A stretch of DNA of 64,000 nt from Catonia carolina (GCA_035578175.1 JAQMRL010000006.1:18139506-18203505), one strand, 5' to 3'. Counted from the first letter of the stretch, positions 1 to 11,970 are shown. The notes: generated by a model from the sequence alone, not told the origin. Made by a program: numbers and translations.

Positions 1-60
1 CTACAGCCCCTATCACCCACGTTTCACTTCCGTATAATGCTACACTCCAAACATGATGTT
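1..60 (-). pseudogene. LINE reverse transcriptase C-terminal fragment (runs off the window edge)
   Basis: Read on the minus strand, this translates as WSVALYGSETWVIGAV, the LYGSETW block that follows the RT palm and thumb in many insect non-LTR retrotransposon polyproteins. The same sequence recurs at 57590-58003 with further downstream residues, so both belong to one LINE family. The reading frame is lost upstream by about position 150. The remainder of the element lies outside the window. Confidence 0.6.
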
Positions 61-292
61 TTAAATGATAACTTACCAGTTTGATTAGGACGAACTAATT
101 TTTTTAAACAGTAAGTTTGAATAAGAACCCGCAATGAAGTTTTCTTCATGTGTTGCTGTCAACTGGTTACCATAAAAAGTTACTCGCTCTATTAATGTTA
201 CTTAATATATATTGATAGAAACTTTAGACAAGGTGATTTGGTCCGACCTACACCTCTTACTACAATCAGTGTTCGTTACAGCCTCAATTTTT

Positions 293-1108
293 TCTTTCTC
301 TTCCCCTATATGAATATATAGTAAGGAAAGTATTGTTTTCGTGTCGATTTTTTGAAATTGTGTTTTTACCAGATATACACGTTTTCAGACCCCCTGAACC
401 CATAAAACATATTTTTAGCGATTGGTCTGCGAGTGTATGTGTGTGAACAAAATATCTCAAGAACGGAACATCGTACGAAATTGAAACTTGAAACTTAAGT
501 TAGGTACTACGAGAGGACCCGATACGAAAACTTTCATCAAAATCAATCTTCAACCGGAAGTAGTAGTTTATTCGTTAAATTTTTCACTTTTTGCGATTTT
601 TAAAAAACGGCTCCTACGATTTTTTTTAAAAATCACCTTATTTACTATATTTTTTATGCCCTACAAGATGCGGTAAGCGCCTTGTTCGCTGAAATTCATG
701 GGGAGGCTGTTCTCTCGTGGAATTTTTTTTTTTTTAGATTGGAGCCTAAATGTGCATTTCAGAGCAAACTTGTATATTATACTCGTATTATCAAAACCAT
801 TGAACATTTAAAACCCACAACTTTTATTTAAAACATTTTTTCGTAAAAAGCTTAGTTTAGCGGCAATTAGCGATTTTCTTTGTTTTTTAAAACAAAAAAG
901 TGTCGAAAAACATAAAAATGGGAATTTTTAAGATTCCGGCCTTAGTAGGCATTTTACGAAAAAAGTGTATAAAATTAAAGTTATAAGAAATTAAACATCC
1001 TACAACTTTTTTTTAAGCATATTGATGTTCTACAGAGCCTTGTTTAGAGACAATTACTGATTTTGCGTATTTTTAATTTCTGCAGAGGTTGATTTTCATT
1101 TTCCATTG
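293..1108 (+). mobile_element. HINE-like element, degenerate copy A
   Basis: Starts TCTTTCTCTTCCCCTATATG, a diverged form of the family 5' end, and follows the family through the ATCTCAAGAACGGAACATCG and GGAAGTAGTAGTTTATTCG blocks to the TTGATTTTCATTTT block. The (GT)n tract is nearly lost. The 3' inverse motif and terminal hairpin are absent. It carries no coding capacity; the open frame at 488-676 is incidental. Confidence 0.75.
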
Positions 1109-1117
1109 TTTACTGGT

Positions 1118-1170
1118 TTGAAAGGGTGTATGACGTTGGGTATGCACGTCATTCGGTCTGCAAATTAAGC
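1118..1170 (+). repeat. Short shared repeat (matches 16470-16525 in inverse orientation)
   Basis: The sequence around GACGTTGGGTATGCACGTCA is found as its reverse complement near 16480-16525, with only a few changes over about 48 bases. It is probably a fragment of an unidentified element. Nothing coding is seen. Confidence 0.45.
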
Positions 1171-1390
1171 ACAATGGACGATAATGATAATAAGGAGGTG
1201 AGCGGTCATAAAATTTTCTACAACTACCCTTTGATAAGTCACCGATACTTGGGTAATTTATGACAGGGAAGCAATAAAAGTACCCTCTATCTCCTTCCTG
1301 AAGAAAGGGTAGAGAGAATAACTAAACTACAAAGGAAACTAGCCTTACGTACATCAGGTAAAACATGTCATTCAATAGAATTTCTGATAA

Positions 1391-2128
1391 TGAAACCAAC
1401 ATTCCTATAACTCGAATTTTCTATATCTCGAATTGAATTTCAGTTCCCTTCATTCAACCTTCCATGCATTTACTGTGTAAAAATCCATCTATAACTCGAA
1501 TTCCGTCATTTCTCCAAGTCGAACTTTTCATTTAGTTTCTTTTAACGAAATTATGTACATAGTTCTCAAAATAGCATTTTTGGTCTTTTGAAAACTGTAG
1601 GTACAGTACTGTTTCTTTCATTTTAAGAGAAAATGTTCGACGAAAAAAGGTTACAGACCCTCAAAGTCATCTGGTTGCCTTTGCAGGCCTAACAAGCGTA
1701 AACCAAAACAATGAATTTCTTTGAATCGACGAATCTTTGGTGGACCGCAGAACAATAGATCCATAGCCTGTCGGTACAATGTACCATATTCAGCATGTAG
1801 TCTACTGTAATTATAATAGCGTAATTTTGGAATACTGTAGTCTATAGTGTATAAAATATGTATACATTACTTAACACTGTAGCTTATAGCTAAGTTAAAT
1901 GCAACGCGCCGTATAGTACTGTTTTGCAAAATTACGCATGTCCTAAGTAGGCCTACATATTTCACATAATTGTAGGCTACTGTATTAGCCTATGTGGAAT
2001 GTTCTGTGTTTTTTTATTTTGTAATAACTGATTTATTGTTATTTTTCCATAACTCAAAATTTCTGTATTTTTTCTGAATTTTTTTTCTCATCCCTTGAGG
2101 ATTCAGGTTATAGAAGTTCGACTGTATT
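1391..2128. mobile_element. Pogo/Tigger-like non-autonomous DNA element
   Basis: The right end reads GGTTATAGAAGTTCGACTG followed by TA. Its inverse, CAGTCGAACTTCTATAACC, has the style of pogo/Tigger termini. The left part has several ATAACTCGAATT and ATCTCGAATT phrases of the same kind, but the outermost left end looks damaged. No transposase frame is visible between them. The assignment rests on terminal style and a TA at the right junction. Confidence 0.45.
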
Positions 2129-2329
2129 AGAACCGATGTTAGACTTAGTGTAGTTTTTATACTCATACATTTCAGTCAATGTTAATGTCGTATCATTAAA
2201 ATAGAATTTTTAAACTACTGTAATTATATCAAATTAAATCATTATTGAATTAAAGTACTATTGTAGGCCTACAACAAAAAAGTGGTTTTCTCGTCCCTAC
2301 TAACAATATTACCGATTTCGGTTTTGTTT

Positions 2330-3274
2330 ACTTTCTCTTGCCTATATGAATATATAGGAAGGAAAGTATTGTTTTCATGTCGATTTTTCGAAATTGAGTT
2401 TTTACCGGTTCTACACGTTTTCAGACCCCTGAATCCAAAAAAACACGTTTTTAGCGAATGGTGTGTGTGTGTGTGTGCGTGCGTGTGTGTGTGTGTGTGT
2501 GCGTGTGTGTGTGCGTGTGCGTGTGTGTGTGTGTCGTGAATAGAATATCTCAAGAACGGAACGTCGTACGAACTTGAAACTTAAGTTAGGCACCACAAGT
2601 GGAAGTAGTAGTAGCTAGCTTATTCGTGTAATTTTTCACTTTACTGCGATTTTCTCAAGAACGGCTCCCACGATTTTTTTTTTAAATCGCCTCGTTTAGT
2701 ATATTTTTCATGCTTAACAAGATAGGGTAGGCGTCATGTCTGCTGAAATTCTTGGAGAGGCTGTTTTCACGTAAAAAATTGTTTTTATAAGATTGTGGCT
2801 TTAATATGCAATTTAGCGCAAAAATGTATAATAAAAGTTATAGAGAACTAAAAATCCTACAACTTTTATTTCAAACTTTTTTGTATAACGCTTAGTTTAG
2901 TGGTCATTAGCGATTTTCTGTATTTTTTTCTTACGAAAACGTGTAAAAAATCAATTAATTTAAGATTTCGGCCTTAGTATGCATTTTACGACAAAAGTGT
3001 ATATAATTAAATTTATAGAAAATTAAAATATCTACAACTTTTATTCAGAACATTTTTCTCTACTGAGCCGAGTTTAGCGTGAAAGAGTGATTTTCTGCAT
3101 TTTTAAGACAAACTGAAGTTGATTTTCATTTTGCGTCTTTCACTCATGATTAAAATTAGGTTATATTTATTGGGGTTAGTTTTTTGTTTATTTCTAATGT
3201 TTTATTACTAATGTTAGGTTATATTGTTAATTATTTGCATTGGCAAGAGAAAGTTGTGTGAGTTTCACACCAGA
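2330..3274 (+). mobile_element. HINE-like element, full-length copy B
   Basis: A complete copy from ACTTTCTCTTGCC to the 3' hairpin (GTGTGAGTTTCACAC here, with a shortened loop) and CCAGA, followed by a T-run. The GT/GC-interrupted microsatellite is at about 2460-2534. The inverse subterminal motif GGCAAGAGAAAGT lies about 20 bases before the end. Open frames across the microsatellite (poly-Cys/Val or poly-His/Thr) are artefacts of the GT repeat. Confidence 0.85.
2460..2534. repeat. (GT)n microsatellite with GC interruptions
   Basis: About 75 bases of GTGTGT with scattered GTGC units, inside HINE copy B at the fixed internal microsatellite position of the family. Confidence 0.9.
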
Positions 3275-3284
3275 TTTTTTTTTT

Positions 3285-3690
3285 TTAAAGATAACTTGAT
3301 CGAGAGTGTTCTCAGCTTGATTCATTAAAAATAAAAAACCGCGGTGGCCTAGGCTATATATTTAACAAATAAAATTTAAATAAAAAAATAAAAAAGCCCC
3401 TACACAAAAAATTATAAAAAGTTAGAAAGAAATCTTTATATTCGACCCTTTTAACTGTAACGTGTGTGTCTATCTGTGACACCATAGCTCCCGATAGGAT
3501 GAACCGATTTTGATTTAGTTTTTTTTTTGAAAGGTGACTTGATTGAAAGTGTACTTAGCTACGATTCAATAAAACAAGTGTAGGCGTTTAAAAAAAAACT
3601 GAATTACCAAAATTCGATCGTCGCGTGGTGTATGTGTGTGTCTGTCTGTGACACCATAGCTCCTGTACGGATGAACCATTTCGATTTAGT
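3285..3690 (+). repeat. Duplicated CTGTGACACCATAGCTCC repeat segment
   Basis: Two roughly 60-base units, at about 3464-3520 and 3632-3690, share GTGTGTCT-(G/A)TCTGTGACACCATAGCTCC and then GATGAACC-GATTT-GATTTAGTTTTTT. A related AACTTGATCGAGAGTGTTCT phrase precedes at 3293. It looks like part of an unidentified repeat of the kind that carries a short microsatellite followed by a conserved GAACCGATTT phrase. There is no coding frame. Confidence 0.45.
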
Positions 3691-3737
3691 TTTTTATTGT
3701 CTCTAGCTCTATATGCATATGTAAGATGGAAAGTACT

Positions 3738-5249
3738 GGGTGAAGTGCATAAAAGTAGTTGGTATTAAGTAGTTCCAACTAAGTACAAAAAGTAGCAACT
3801 ACGTTAGAATAGTAGTTACTTAAATTGGTGAGAATAAACATCTACTACGTAGTACTTGTTAGTAGAAACTAAGCCATGAGTAGTTGTAACCGGTAAAAAA
3901 CATTAGTAGTAGGTACCTAAGTAGTAGTTACTAAGTGTTTAGTTAGTATTAAGCAAAGCAGTGGAGGGAGAAAGTTGTAAACGTTTCAGTTCACCTCTCT
4001 ATTTGATCCTAACGTCCTGTCCCTCAGGTTCTAAAACATCAGGGTTGAAATTCTTTGTTACAGGAAATTGATAATCAGAATTATCATTTGAATATTTTGC
4101 AACATTATGGAATATCGTGCAACACAAAATTAATTTTGGAATATTTTTCCAGAGACATTCCACAGTATTTCCAAGAATTAGAAATATTTTTTCAGCTGCC
4201 CAAATATGCGTTCTATTACAACTCTTTCTGTGAAATGCAAGTTATTAAATTTCTGTTCCGGACTCCAAGCATGATTTTTAAACTGGTAATCAACCAAGGT
4301 GGTATCCAGTACCCACTGTCTCTAAGCAGACCCATGAAACTGCAAAATTATTTGGTATCTTGAACTACGTTTCCAAATTCTACTATCATGTACACTACCG
4401 GGCCACTGTGCATTCACACTAGTAATTCATTCAGCACAGTCACTAGGAACCTGAGCATTTCAACTTGCAGATACTTCCTATTTATGTACTCGTCACCATA
4501 TCGTTGTGGTTTTAGTATTTTTAGACGTGTGTAGTCTACTGCACCAACCACTGTTTATATTTGAAATCGTTTTTGCCATAATAACTTAGCTTCAATCATT
4601 CATTCTGCTGAAGTAGGAAATCTAATCCAATCTTGAGTTTTCGCGAAAATATTGTCAATTACATATGTAATATTTTCTTCGTAGAGTAGTACAATGAATT
4701 TCAAAGTCTTCTGCTATGCGGCTTTGGACCCTGGATCCCTGATGTATCTTTAAAAATTTTCCATTCTCTTTCTGGAAGTTACAGCACCCTCTTAAGTTTT
4801 TCAGTATTTTTAAGAAAACGGTCCCATAAGAAACCAATGCTTTCGCTTATAAAATGTACCAACGTTTATATTTACTTGAACTTGCATCTTTTCTCTCACG
4901 GTAGTATTTAACATGATGTAAATTTATAAAATAAGATATCTCTCTGCAATGGTTAAATTCGTAAGCACCAAGGTGAGCATGATCGAAGGTGAGCTACGTA
5001 ACGAATTTCTTAGTTGTTACTAGATTTTGAAGTTAGTTAATTCTTTTTATTCTCTTCGTTCTTAGTACTGTACTTACAAACGAAATACTACAAAACCCAG
5101 AAAATTATAGTAACAACTAAGTTGGCCAGTAACTACTTAGCGGAGGTTAGTCGAACAAAAACTAACATTTTTTATTCTCTTAAAATATCATAGTAACTAC
5201 TTAAAAAATGCGTAGTACTAGCACCAACTACTTTTTATTCTCTTCGCCC
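3738..5249 (-). mobile_element. PIF/Harbinger DNA transposon, decayed
   Basis: The element is 1512 bp, with terminal inverted repeats starting GGGTGAAGTGCATAAAAGTA on the left and GGGCGAAGAGAATAAAAAGT as the inverse of the right end. It is flanked by ACT (3735-3737) and ATT (5250-5252). The empty site in sister HINE copies is GAAAGTATTGTTTTC, so the 3-bp target duplication was ATT, with one base changed on the left. A 3-bp duplication is typical of PIF/Harbinger. Subterminal GTAGTTACT-type repeats fill both ends. Confidence 0.8.
4270..4770 (-). pseudogene. Harbinger (HARBI1-like) transposase remnant
   Basis: Conceptual minus-strand translation, jumping frames, gives recognisable DDE-nuclease blocks of the PIF/Harbinger family. 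In order these are TVVGAVDYTRLKI (the first catalytic Asp in VGxVD), GDEYINRKYLQVEM (the YxNRK box), NAQWPGSVHDSRIWK (the WPGSxHDS box with the second Asp), and a GDSGYW-type block near 4300-4320. Several frameshifts and stops separate the blocks, so no functional enzyme can be made. The N-terminal half and any MADF partner gene are not recognisable. Family membership is clear from the order of the motifs. Confidence 0.75.
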
Positions 5250-5342
5250 ATTGTTTTCATGACGATATTTTGAAATCGAGTTTTTACCGGATATACACGT
5301 TTTCAGACCCGCTGAACCCAACTAAACATATTTTTAGCGATT

Positions 5343-5394
<52 letters not shown>

Positions 5395-5400
5395 CGCGCA
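5343..5400. repeat. (GT)n(GC)n microsatellite
   Basis: Uninterrupted GT repeats followed by GCGCGCGCGC, at the internal microsatellite position of HINE copy C. Confidence 0.95.
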
Positions 5401-6036
5401 CGTGAATATTATAAATCTCAAGAACGGAGTATTGTACGAAATTGAAACTTGGAAGTTATGTTAAGTACCGCTAGAGGACCCGACACGACCATTTTCATTA
5501 AAATCGGTCAACCGGAAGTAGTAGTTTGTGCATGTAATTTTTCACTTTCTTGCAATTTCCTCAAAAACGGATCCGACGATTTATTTTTAAATCACTTCTT
5601 TTACTAAATCTTTTATACTGAACAATAGTGAGTAAGCGCCATGTCTGCTGAAGTTCTCCTAGAAATAAAAATGTTTTATAAACCTACAACTTTTATTTGT
5701 ATTGTTTTTTTGTAGTATTTAACGCTTACTTTAGCGGCAATTAGTGATTTTTTGTTCTTTCATCAAAATCTAAAAGAAAAATTCAATATTTTTAAAGATT
5801 TCGGCCTTAGTAGGCCTATGCCATTTTACGTCAAAAGTGTAGCTACATATAATCAGAATTATAGAAAATTAAAAAACCTACAACTTTTGTTTAAAGAATT
5901 TTTTTTAACAGAGCCTACTTTAGCGTCAAACAGTGATTTTCCGTATTATAAAGCCAAACTGGGTTTGGTTTTCATTTTACCCGTACATCATTCACTGTTG
6001 ATAAAAATTAGGTTTGTTTTTTGCCTTGAAAAATAA

Positions 6037-6754
6037 AGGTGCGTCTTATAGTCCGGAAAATATGGTTAACTACTAAATATTGTTTAATAATTTTATCACG
6101 TAGCTTACTGAAACTTAAAAATTTAGTCATAAAATTTACACTTCTAAATAATTAAAAATCTGAAATATTATAAAAATTTATTTTCAACCAAATAAGATTT
6201 CTTAAAACCACGACAATATTCCACAAGAATATTCCTACTTTATTAAAGAAAAATTAAACTATTAATAACATATTCTACAAAAAATCCCCTGAGCTCATTT
6301 AACACTATTAAGTTTACACTATGTAGGGTACAAACTATCATAGAAGACCGTTAATTGATTATTTTATAAGCGATCACAGATCAAAAGTTTTAAAGAAATA
6401 AATATGAACGTAAATACAAAAGAAATACCGGTAAAATTCTGTTTGAAATTTATTAAAATGAATATTTATTTTATATCATACAACTTTTACCTCGTAAATC
6501 CCAATTTAAATGTTTGTTTAAATAAAACTTCTAAACTGTATATTAATTTTTTTTTTACATTTTAACAGAAGTTTTCAAAAGGTTTGAACAAACAACAAAT
6601 GTACGATTCATCAGTTTTATTAACCTACATTTTTGTAAGTAACTAATTCTATTGTAATCTGAAAACAACGTAGCACTTAAATGAAACATATGATAAACTT
6701 CACTTTCAAATTTACTTTAAATATTCCTTTTTCATAAATTTTAATAAGGCTTTC
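6037..6754. other. AT-rich spacer; possible transposon terminal signature at its left edge
   Basis: The first 30 bases contain GTGCGTCTTATAGTCCGG followed by AAAATATGG. That phrase resembles the ends of several animal DNA transposons, but no partner end was found. The rest is AT-rich with no gene, RNA or repeat that I can identify. Confidence 0.3.
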
Positions 6755-9700
6755 GGTCAACATGCACGAAGGAGTTGGAGTTTGCTGGAATAACTATGAA
6801 AAACTTAACGAGAATGAAGAAAAACAACTTGCGAACTAAAGAGTGGCATTATTTTGGAACAATCAACATACGGACACTTCTGCAGACAGGTAAATTAAAG
6901 CGAACACTGGGTTAGATGGCGAAACAACATATTCTAATACTCGCTTTACAAGAAACGCGTTTTACTGCCGCAAAAACTTTTGATTCTGGAAACTTTAGGA
7001 TGTTTACAGGACAACTTGAACCAAGAATAGGAGCTGACCTACAGCAACTCGGAACAACATTCTGCGGAACTAACGGATCATAGACTCAACAACAAAATTT
7101 CACTCACCTTCTGAAGGACCTGTACTTTAACTATAAAATGCGGAAATATGAGATGCTCAATATATGTGATGCATACACACAACTATCAACGTGGACAATC
7201 GGAGAAATTTAGAAGAGGTGGAGCAATCTGGGAACAGATAAACAATAAAGCACCAGAGAAGAGGGTCCGATTTTTAGTTGGTGAATTCAACGCAGAAATC
7301 GGTAAACAACAGTTCTGGAAGATTGTCAGCGACTATCCAGCCCACAAGAAAACAAACAGGAATGGTAATATTTATTGAATTGTGTGAAACATTTAATCTT
7401 AAACAGATGTCCACTAATTTCATGAAACTCCCTAGGAAACCGAAAACATGGCGAACTCCGGAATAAAAATTTGGTAAATTCCAAAGAGATCATGTTACAA
7501 TCTGGAAAGAAAACATTAAGAAAATCATGAACGAACAAATGCGGAAAGGTGAAGAGCCCGAAGAGAAATATCAAAAAAAGATTCGAGGGGTAGAAACAAA
7601 ACTTCATCTCAACCAAAGACAAGAGAACTTTTGAGGATTGCCACAGAACTGAAAAACAACGAAGCTGCTGGAGAAGACTCAATCTGTGCAGAAATGTTGA
7701 AACATGGTGGAGAAGTAACCATCAGAGCACTTGGAAAAGAAACTGAAAAGATCTGGGTAACTGAGAAGATTCCATGTGAATAGAAAACGTCACTGATACA
7801 CCCACTGAACGGATGTAAACAATTACCGCGGAATTTTCGTTTTACCCGTGACAGATAAAGTAGGCCTACACTCCAAAAAATGTTTGACTAGACTAGACGA
7901 GCAAGTAGATCAGAAACTGAGTGAACATCAAGCCGCGTTCAAAAAAGGAAGATCCTACGGAGAGTAGATAAACCACCTAATTTTAGTACGGAAAGTTATA
8001 TTCCAAGAGATATAGTGGTAGTGTTCGCTGATTTTAAGAAAGCTTATGATTCAGTAGACCAACAAACACTACTGAATATTTTAAAAGAATTTGGAATGGA
8101 TATTAAAATAACGACAATCATTAAAGAAACCTTAAGACCGCCACAAAAAAGTAAAAAGTAAAATTTCTAGGAGAAATCTTCGGAGAGTTTGAAATTACAA
8201 CAGGCGTTAGGCCGGGTGATGGACTGTCACCGAGGTTTTCACCCGTGTGCTGGAGAAAGTTATTTAGAAATAATAAATGGAACTTGCCAATAAAGGATTA
8301 TTAAGGGTACCCGGAACGAAAGAAATTGGAAAATTTTCACATTTTCGGTTTTTTCAAACTATTAAAATTTAGAGTACCCTGCATCCAACGATACGGGTCT
8401 AATTGTCGGGGGTTTTGCAGTTTTGTTTTTGTAATTACAAATATACTGAATCCTCACGTTATTTTTTAAACGTTACCATTTGCATAAAATCTCTATTTTT
8501 TAATGGCAACAGATAAACACAACATAATTACATATTTTTTTTATTTTGTGCGATATTTTTTGTTTTAAGACTTTAATGTAGCACCAGACCACTTGTGAAT
8601 ATAACAAGTTATATTAACCTCTGAACTGTACAAAATAACACATCGAATTATTTAACGTATAATGTGTTCTCTTTTAGTTTTTTCTTGTTTCCCGTAAATA
8701 GCAATTTTTGAAGCATAAGGAACATTTTCTAAGCCAACTGCGAATGGATTTCAATGCAATTTTTGCACAGCCTTTCATATAATAATTTCAATGTATTGAG
8801 TTAATATTACAGTAAAATAATGTATTTAAATATTTATTTTCCACTTCAATAGGCAAAAGTAATGATTTTCAAAAAAGGTAATTTCAAAAACAATGTCTTA
8901 TCTTCGTAACAATACATTATCAAGATGCTACTAACTCAGTGGGTGTAGAATAGCCTGAAAAGTAACCACAAAAAAATTGTACAGGATAACTTGAACAGTT
9001 TTTGAGAAAATGTTCCTTACATTAACATTACGGAAGACCAAAGAACGGTATAAAAATAAACTATCTTGCTTTTACAGACAACCTAGCAATCGTTTCTAGA
9101 AACACGGAAACACCAAGAACAGATAAAGCCAATATAGATAAACACCAAGTACAGAATACAACCAGTTAAAGCTGAAATACAAATTTCCTTCGAAAAACTA
9201 AATACATATAAAACATCAAAACAGCCCCGCATCACCTGACACAATACGGAAAATTAGGAAAGTTGATAGCTTTAAGTACCTAGTGAAGATAACCAAAGAT
9301 AAGGGAGAAGGAAGCGAACAACTACAGACGAGGAAAAATGGCCGGTTTACTTCGAGGAACTCACCACTTTTATAAGAAGAACGCACTCTCCAGACAAGCC
9401 AGGATTAGACATAATACAACGATAAAACCTGTGGGTCTGTACGCAAGTGAGTGTATTAAAATGACCGGGAAGCCTGGTCTAAGAGGAGCAGAGAAATTTG
9501 AGAGATAGATCGTCCGCAAGATAATGGGTTCGAGAAGATAGTAGACGGACAATAAAGGTTAAAAGGTCGAGAAGAAGTGTACAAAGGAAACGACCGAATA
9601 ATGATAACGTTTAGAGAAAGGAAGCCAAAATTTTACGGACACCTGTAGATACAGAATGGATGACAACCGGTTGACAAAACAATTATTTAAGGCACTTAAA

Positions 9701-9985
9701 AATAACTAGACCTAAGGTGTCGGATAAATGGTTTAGAGAAGTCAAAAAGGATATTGGGGTAACCGGAATAAACCGAGAAAATTTAGTTAACCAAACCAAA
9801 TTCAGGCAACTACGTAATTAAGGACTTTAAGGGCTTCCATGAAGAGCAAAAATAGAACACCGCGTAGACAGAAGAAAGAAGAAAAGCCTACAGTGAGCAA
9901 ATGCTGAGAATGTGGGCTGCGAAAACAGGTTCCAGAGGCTTACATCACCTCACGTGGTTTAAAATTGGCCCTTTACGAGAAAAAA
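6755..9985 (+). mobile_element. Non-LTR retrotransposon (APE endonuclease + RT), decayed, copy 1
   Basis: This is a ruined LINE with collinear remnants. An apurinic-endonuclease start (TINIRTLLQTGKL... ILALQETRF) lies at about 6860-6965. A second endonuclease block, FLVGEFNAEIG, is at about 7275. RT fingers appear as VNNYRGIFVLPVTDKV near 7815-7860 and HQAAFKKGRS at about 7930. The palm motif VFADFKKAYDSVD is near 8015-8060, and GVRPGDGLSP near 8205-8230. After an unidentified insert (8335-9015) come INYLAFTDNLAIVS (motif C, FADD changed to FTDN), VDSFKYLV, and an LYASECIKMTGK / GAEKFER / IVRKIMGSR tail. Dozens of stops and shifts make it non-coding. A second copy of this family is scattered through 27120-29880. 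Confidence 0.8.
8335..9015. other. Unidentified AT-rich insert within LINE copy 1
   Basis: This lies between the RT GVRPGDGLSP block and the FTDN block, where the LINE needs only a short linker. It therefore looks like an insertion of roughly 0.6 kb. It contains GGAACATTTTCTAAGCC at about 8720 and the near inverse GAAAATGTTCCTTAC at its right edge, but no convincing termini or coding frame. Confidence 0.35.
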
Positions 9986-10003
9986 TTAGTGTTCTTTATA
10001 GTT

Positions 10004-10042
10004 GCTTATGTATTTTATTATTGCTTTCCCTGCGTCAGCGCA
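10004..10042 (+). repeat. 37-39 bp direct repeat, left copy (pairs with 12613-12651)
   Basis: CTTATGTATTTTATTATT followed by CTTTCCCTGCGTCAGCGCA lies immediately outside the left terminal inverted repeat of the DUF7869 element. The same sequence with about five changes lies immediately outside the right terminal repeat. Confidence 0.7.
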
Positions 10043-10240
10043 GAATCAGTGACTGCAGAAACGACGTAAGTAATTTTTTTCAAAATGAGTTTTCATTCAC
10101 ATCTGCTAAATTACATGTCGATACATTGTGTGTATAAACAACACAATTCGTATTCATTTAGAATGATTTTTCATATGCGTTTTCATATACGTTGAGTGTA
10201 AAAACAACGCAAGTCACTCAAAGTCATAAAGTTCTGCATA

Positions 10241-10275
10241 AGTCAGTGACTTGTGTAGTTTCTGCAATCACCACG
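10241..10275 (-). repeat. Internal copy of the DUF7869-element terminal motif (left)
   Basis: Reads AAGTCAGTGACTTGTGTAG then TTTCTGCAATCACC; its inverse, GGTGATTGCAGAAACTACAC, matches the outer terminal repeat. Subterminal repeated motifs of this type are commonly transposase binding sites; that role is inferred. Confidence 0.55.
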
Positions 10276-11140
10276 GAGTAGTGGAGCGCTGTTTACTCAT
10301 CAGTCGATCTGCTGTAGCCGAAAGTATTGTTTACAAACGGCGCGCTAGGAAATTTCATTCAAAAATAGATGAAATAGTTAAATTATGCGAAGAAAAAGAT
10401 GATTTGGTCCGGATCAGTTTTGATTTTATCAAAAATTTGCCACTCCCACACCTGCCAGTTCAAGACGTATTTTATCAAATTTTTTAATTTTTAATTTACC
10501 ATAAGGAGGATGCAAAAAAGGACTAACGAAATTTGTCTAATGCTACTAAAATATGTAAATAACAACATTCCAGCAACAACAAAAACATTGTACTTGGTTT
10601 CTGACGGATGCCCAGGGCAAAACAAAAATCACACTGTGATGCGTTTATGTCTTGGCCTAGTTGACACTGTGCGTTTTGATAAAATTATCCATATCTTTCC
10701 CATTAGAGGCCATTCCTAATTGCCCAATGACAGAAATTTTGTTATAATAAAGAAGAAATTGAAGAAGTTTGACCAAAATTACTTAACACAACAGTACATT
10801 AACATAATAAAAGCCAGTAGTGATAAATTCAATGTAGAAACTCTCAACACTTATGACGCTTTAGAGTTCAAGAAGTGGTGGCCAGCAAATTATAAACGTG
10901 TTTGTCTTTCTACTGACTCATATGGTAAACAGGTCCCTAAACATTTGAAACAGGCATTAGCTCCCTCAGAGTATCTGAAATATGAATATTCTTCGCCTTG
11001 TAAGGGAAAAATCATTACGCAAGAGTTTATTGATTGTGCGTTGAAAACACTGTTTTTGATGTACGAAAAGCAGGAGGATACTGCCAACATGCTTGCACTC
11101 CAACACAGAAAGCATTTGGTGAGAAGATACCAATTAATAT

Positions 11141-11153
11141 AAACAAACTTGAC
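11141..11153 (+). repeat. Target-site duplication (left) of the LINE at 11154
   Basis: AAACAAACTTGAC, repeated exactly at 11971-11983. Joining the flanks through one copy restores DUF7869 reading (INKLDDIAKLKP), which confirms this is an insertion. Confidence 0.9.
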
Positions 11154-11970
11154 TCCATCATTAGTCAATCATCGAGAGAAATATAGCTTGGCAAAAGGAA
11201 TGGAAACGAGTAAGTGATCGTTACAGTATCGATGTCTCTTTCTTTTCAATAGATGGGCTGAGGGTGGATGATATTTTGAGAGGAATTCAGTCCAGCTGGA
11301 ACGATGCTATCAAAACGGGCTGGCATAATAGTAGCACGCGAGTACTGACCAGCCAATTGATTTGGATTACGTGTACGGAGAAGGCGATTTTATTCTGATA
11401 AGATGGTTTTTCAAAGCGAGAATGGAGCTTATAAAGTTAAATAAATACGACTTTAAGAAAGATATTAAATTATGCTCCCTGTGTAGCAAAAACGAGGAAG
11501 AGGACGTAATGCATTTCGTTGCTAGATGCCCGGTTTTGAAGGAATTTAGGAAGAGACGATTCGGAAAGTTAGAGCTGCAAGTGGATGAAGTTGTGAGGTG
11601 TTTGAATGGCGAAAACTGGAAAAAATAGCTTACTTTTGGAAATATGCCTGGAAATACAGATATGAATTGGTTCAAGAGTTTAATTATTAATTTAGTGTAT
11701 GTAATTTCTGATACAGCAATACATTAGTTAATATAATTTTTATTTATTTTTATTCATTTTTTTTTATTTTTCTATATTTTATTTTGATTATTATTTTAAA
11801 TAGTAGTTTATTAAATGGTTATTACTCGTATTTAAAAGGAAAAAAAAGAAAAAGTGTGATCCAACCTCTCAGACGGCTACGGCCATGAGTATTGTCTTTT
11901 AGAATTTAAGGGAAAATATTGTAATAGCTCAATTGTAACTGAACAAAAATAAAATAAAGACCTTTATTAC
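11154..11970 (+). mobile_element. 5'-truncated LINE inserted in the DUF7869 gene
   Basis: An 817-bp insertion with a perfect 13-bp target duplication. It holds the 3' end of a polymerase frame: IRWFFKARMELIKLNKYDFKKD followed by the zinc-finger-like CSLCSKNEEEDVMHFVARCPVLKEFRKRRFG (Cys-x2-Cys-x8-His-x4-Cys), ending at the stop at 11626-11628. It has a short 3' UTR ending AATAAAATAAAGACCTTTATTAC. This C-terminal Cys/His signature is typical of several insect non-LTR clades. The frame 11362-11628 is open, so the insertion is probably not very old, but the polymerase and endonuclease are absent. Confidence 0.8.

Larger units (their letters stand above)
3692..6036 (+). mobile_element. HINE-like element, copy C, split by a PIF/Harbinger insertion
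   Basis: The left piece, 3692-3737 (diverged 5' end through GGAAAGT), and the right piece, 5250-6036 (TTGTTTTCATGACG through the TTTTCATTTTACCC block), are collinear parts of one copy. The inserted DNA lies between them. The 3' end is lost after about 6036. It carries the long (GT)n(GC)n tract at 5343-5400. Confidence 0.75.

Noticed and set aside
2269..2596. Overlapping frames of poly-His/Thr and poly-Cys/Val across a GT tract
   Set aside because: They are created by the (GT)n microsatellite inside a HINE copy. The same effect appears at 5270-5464, 22174-22392 and 62152-62352.
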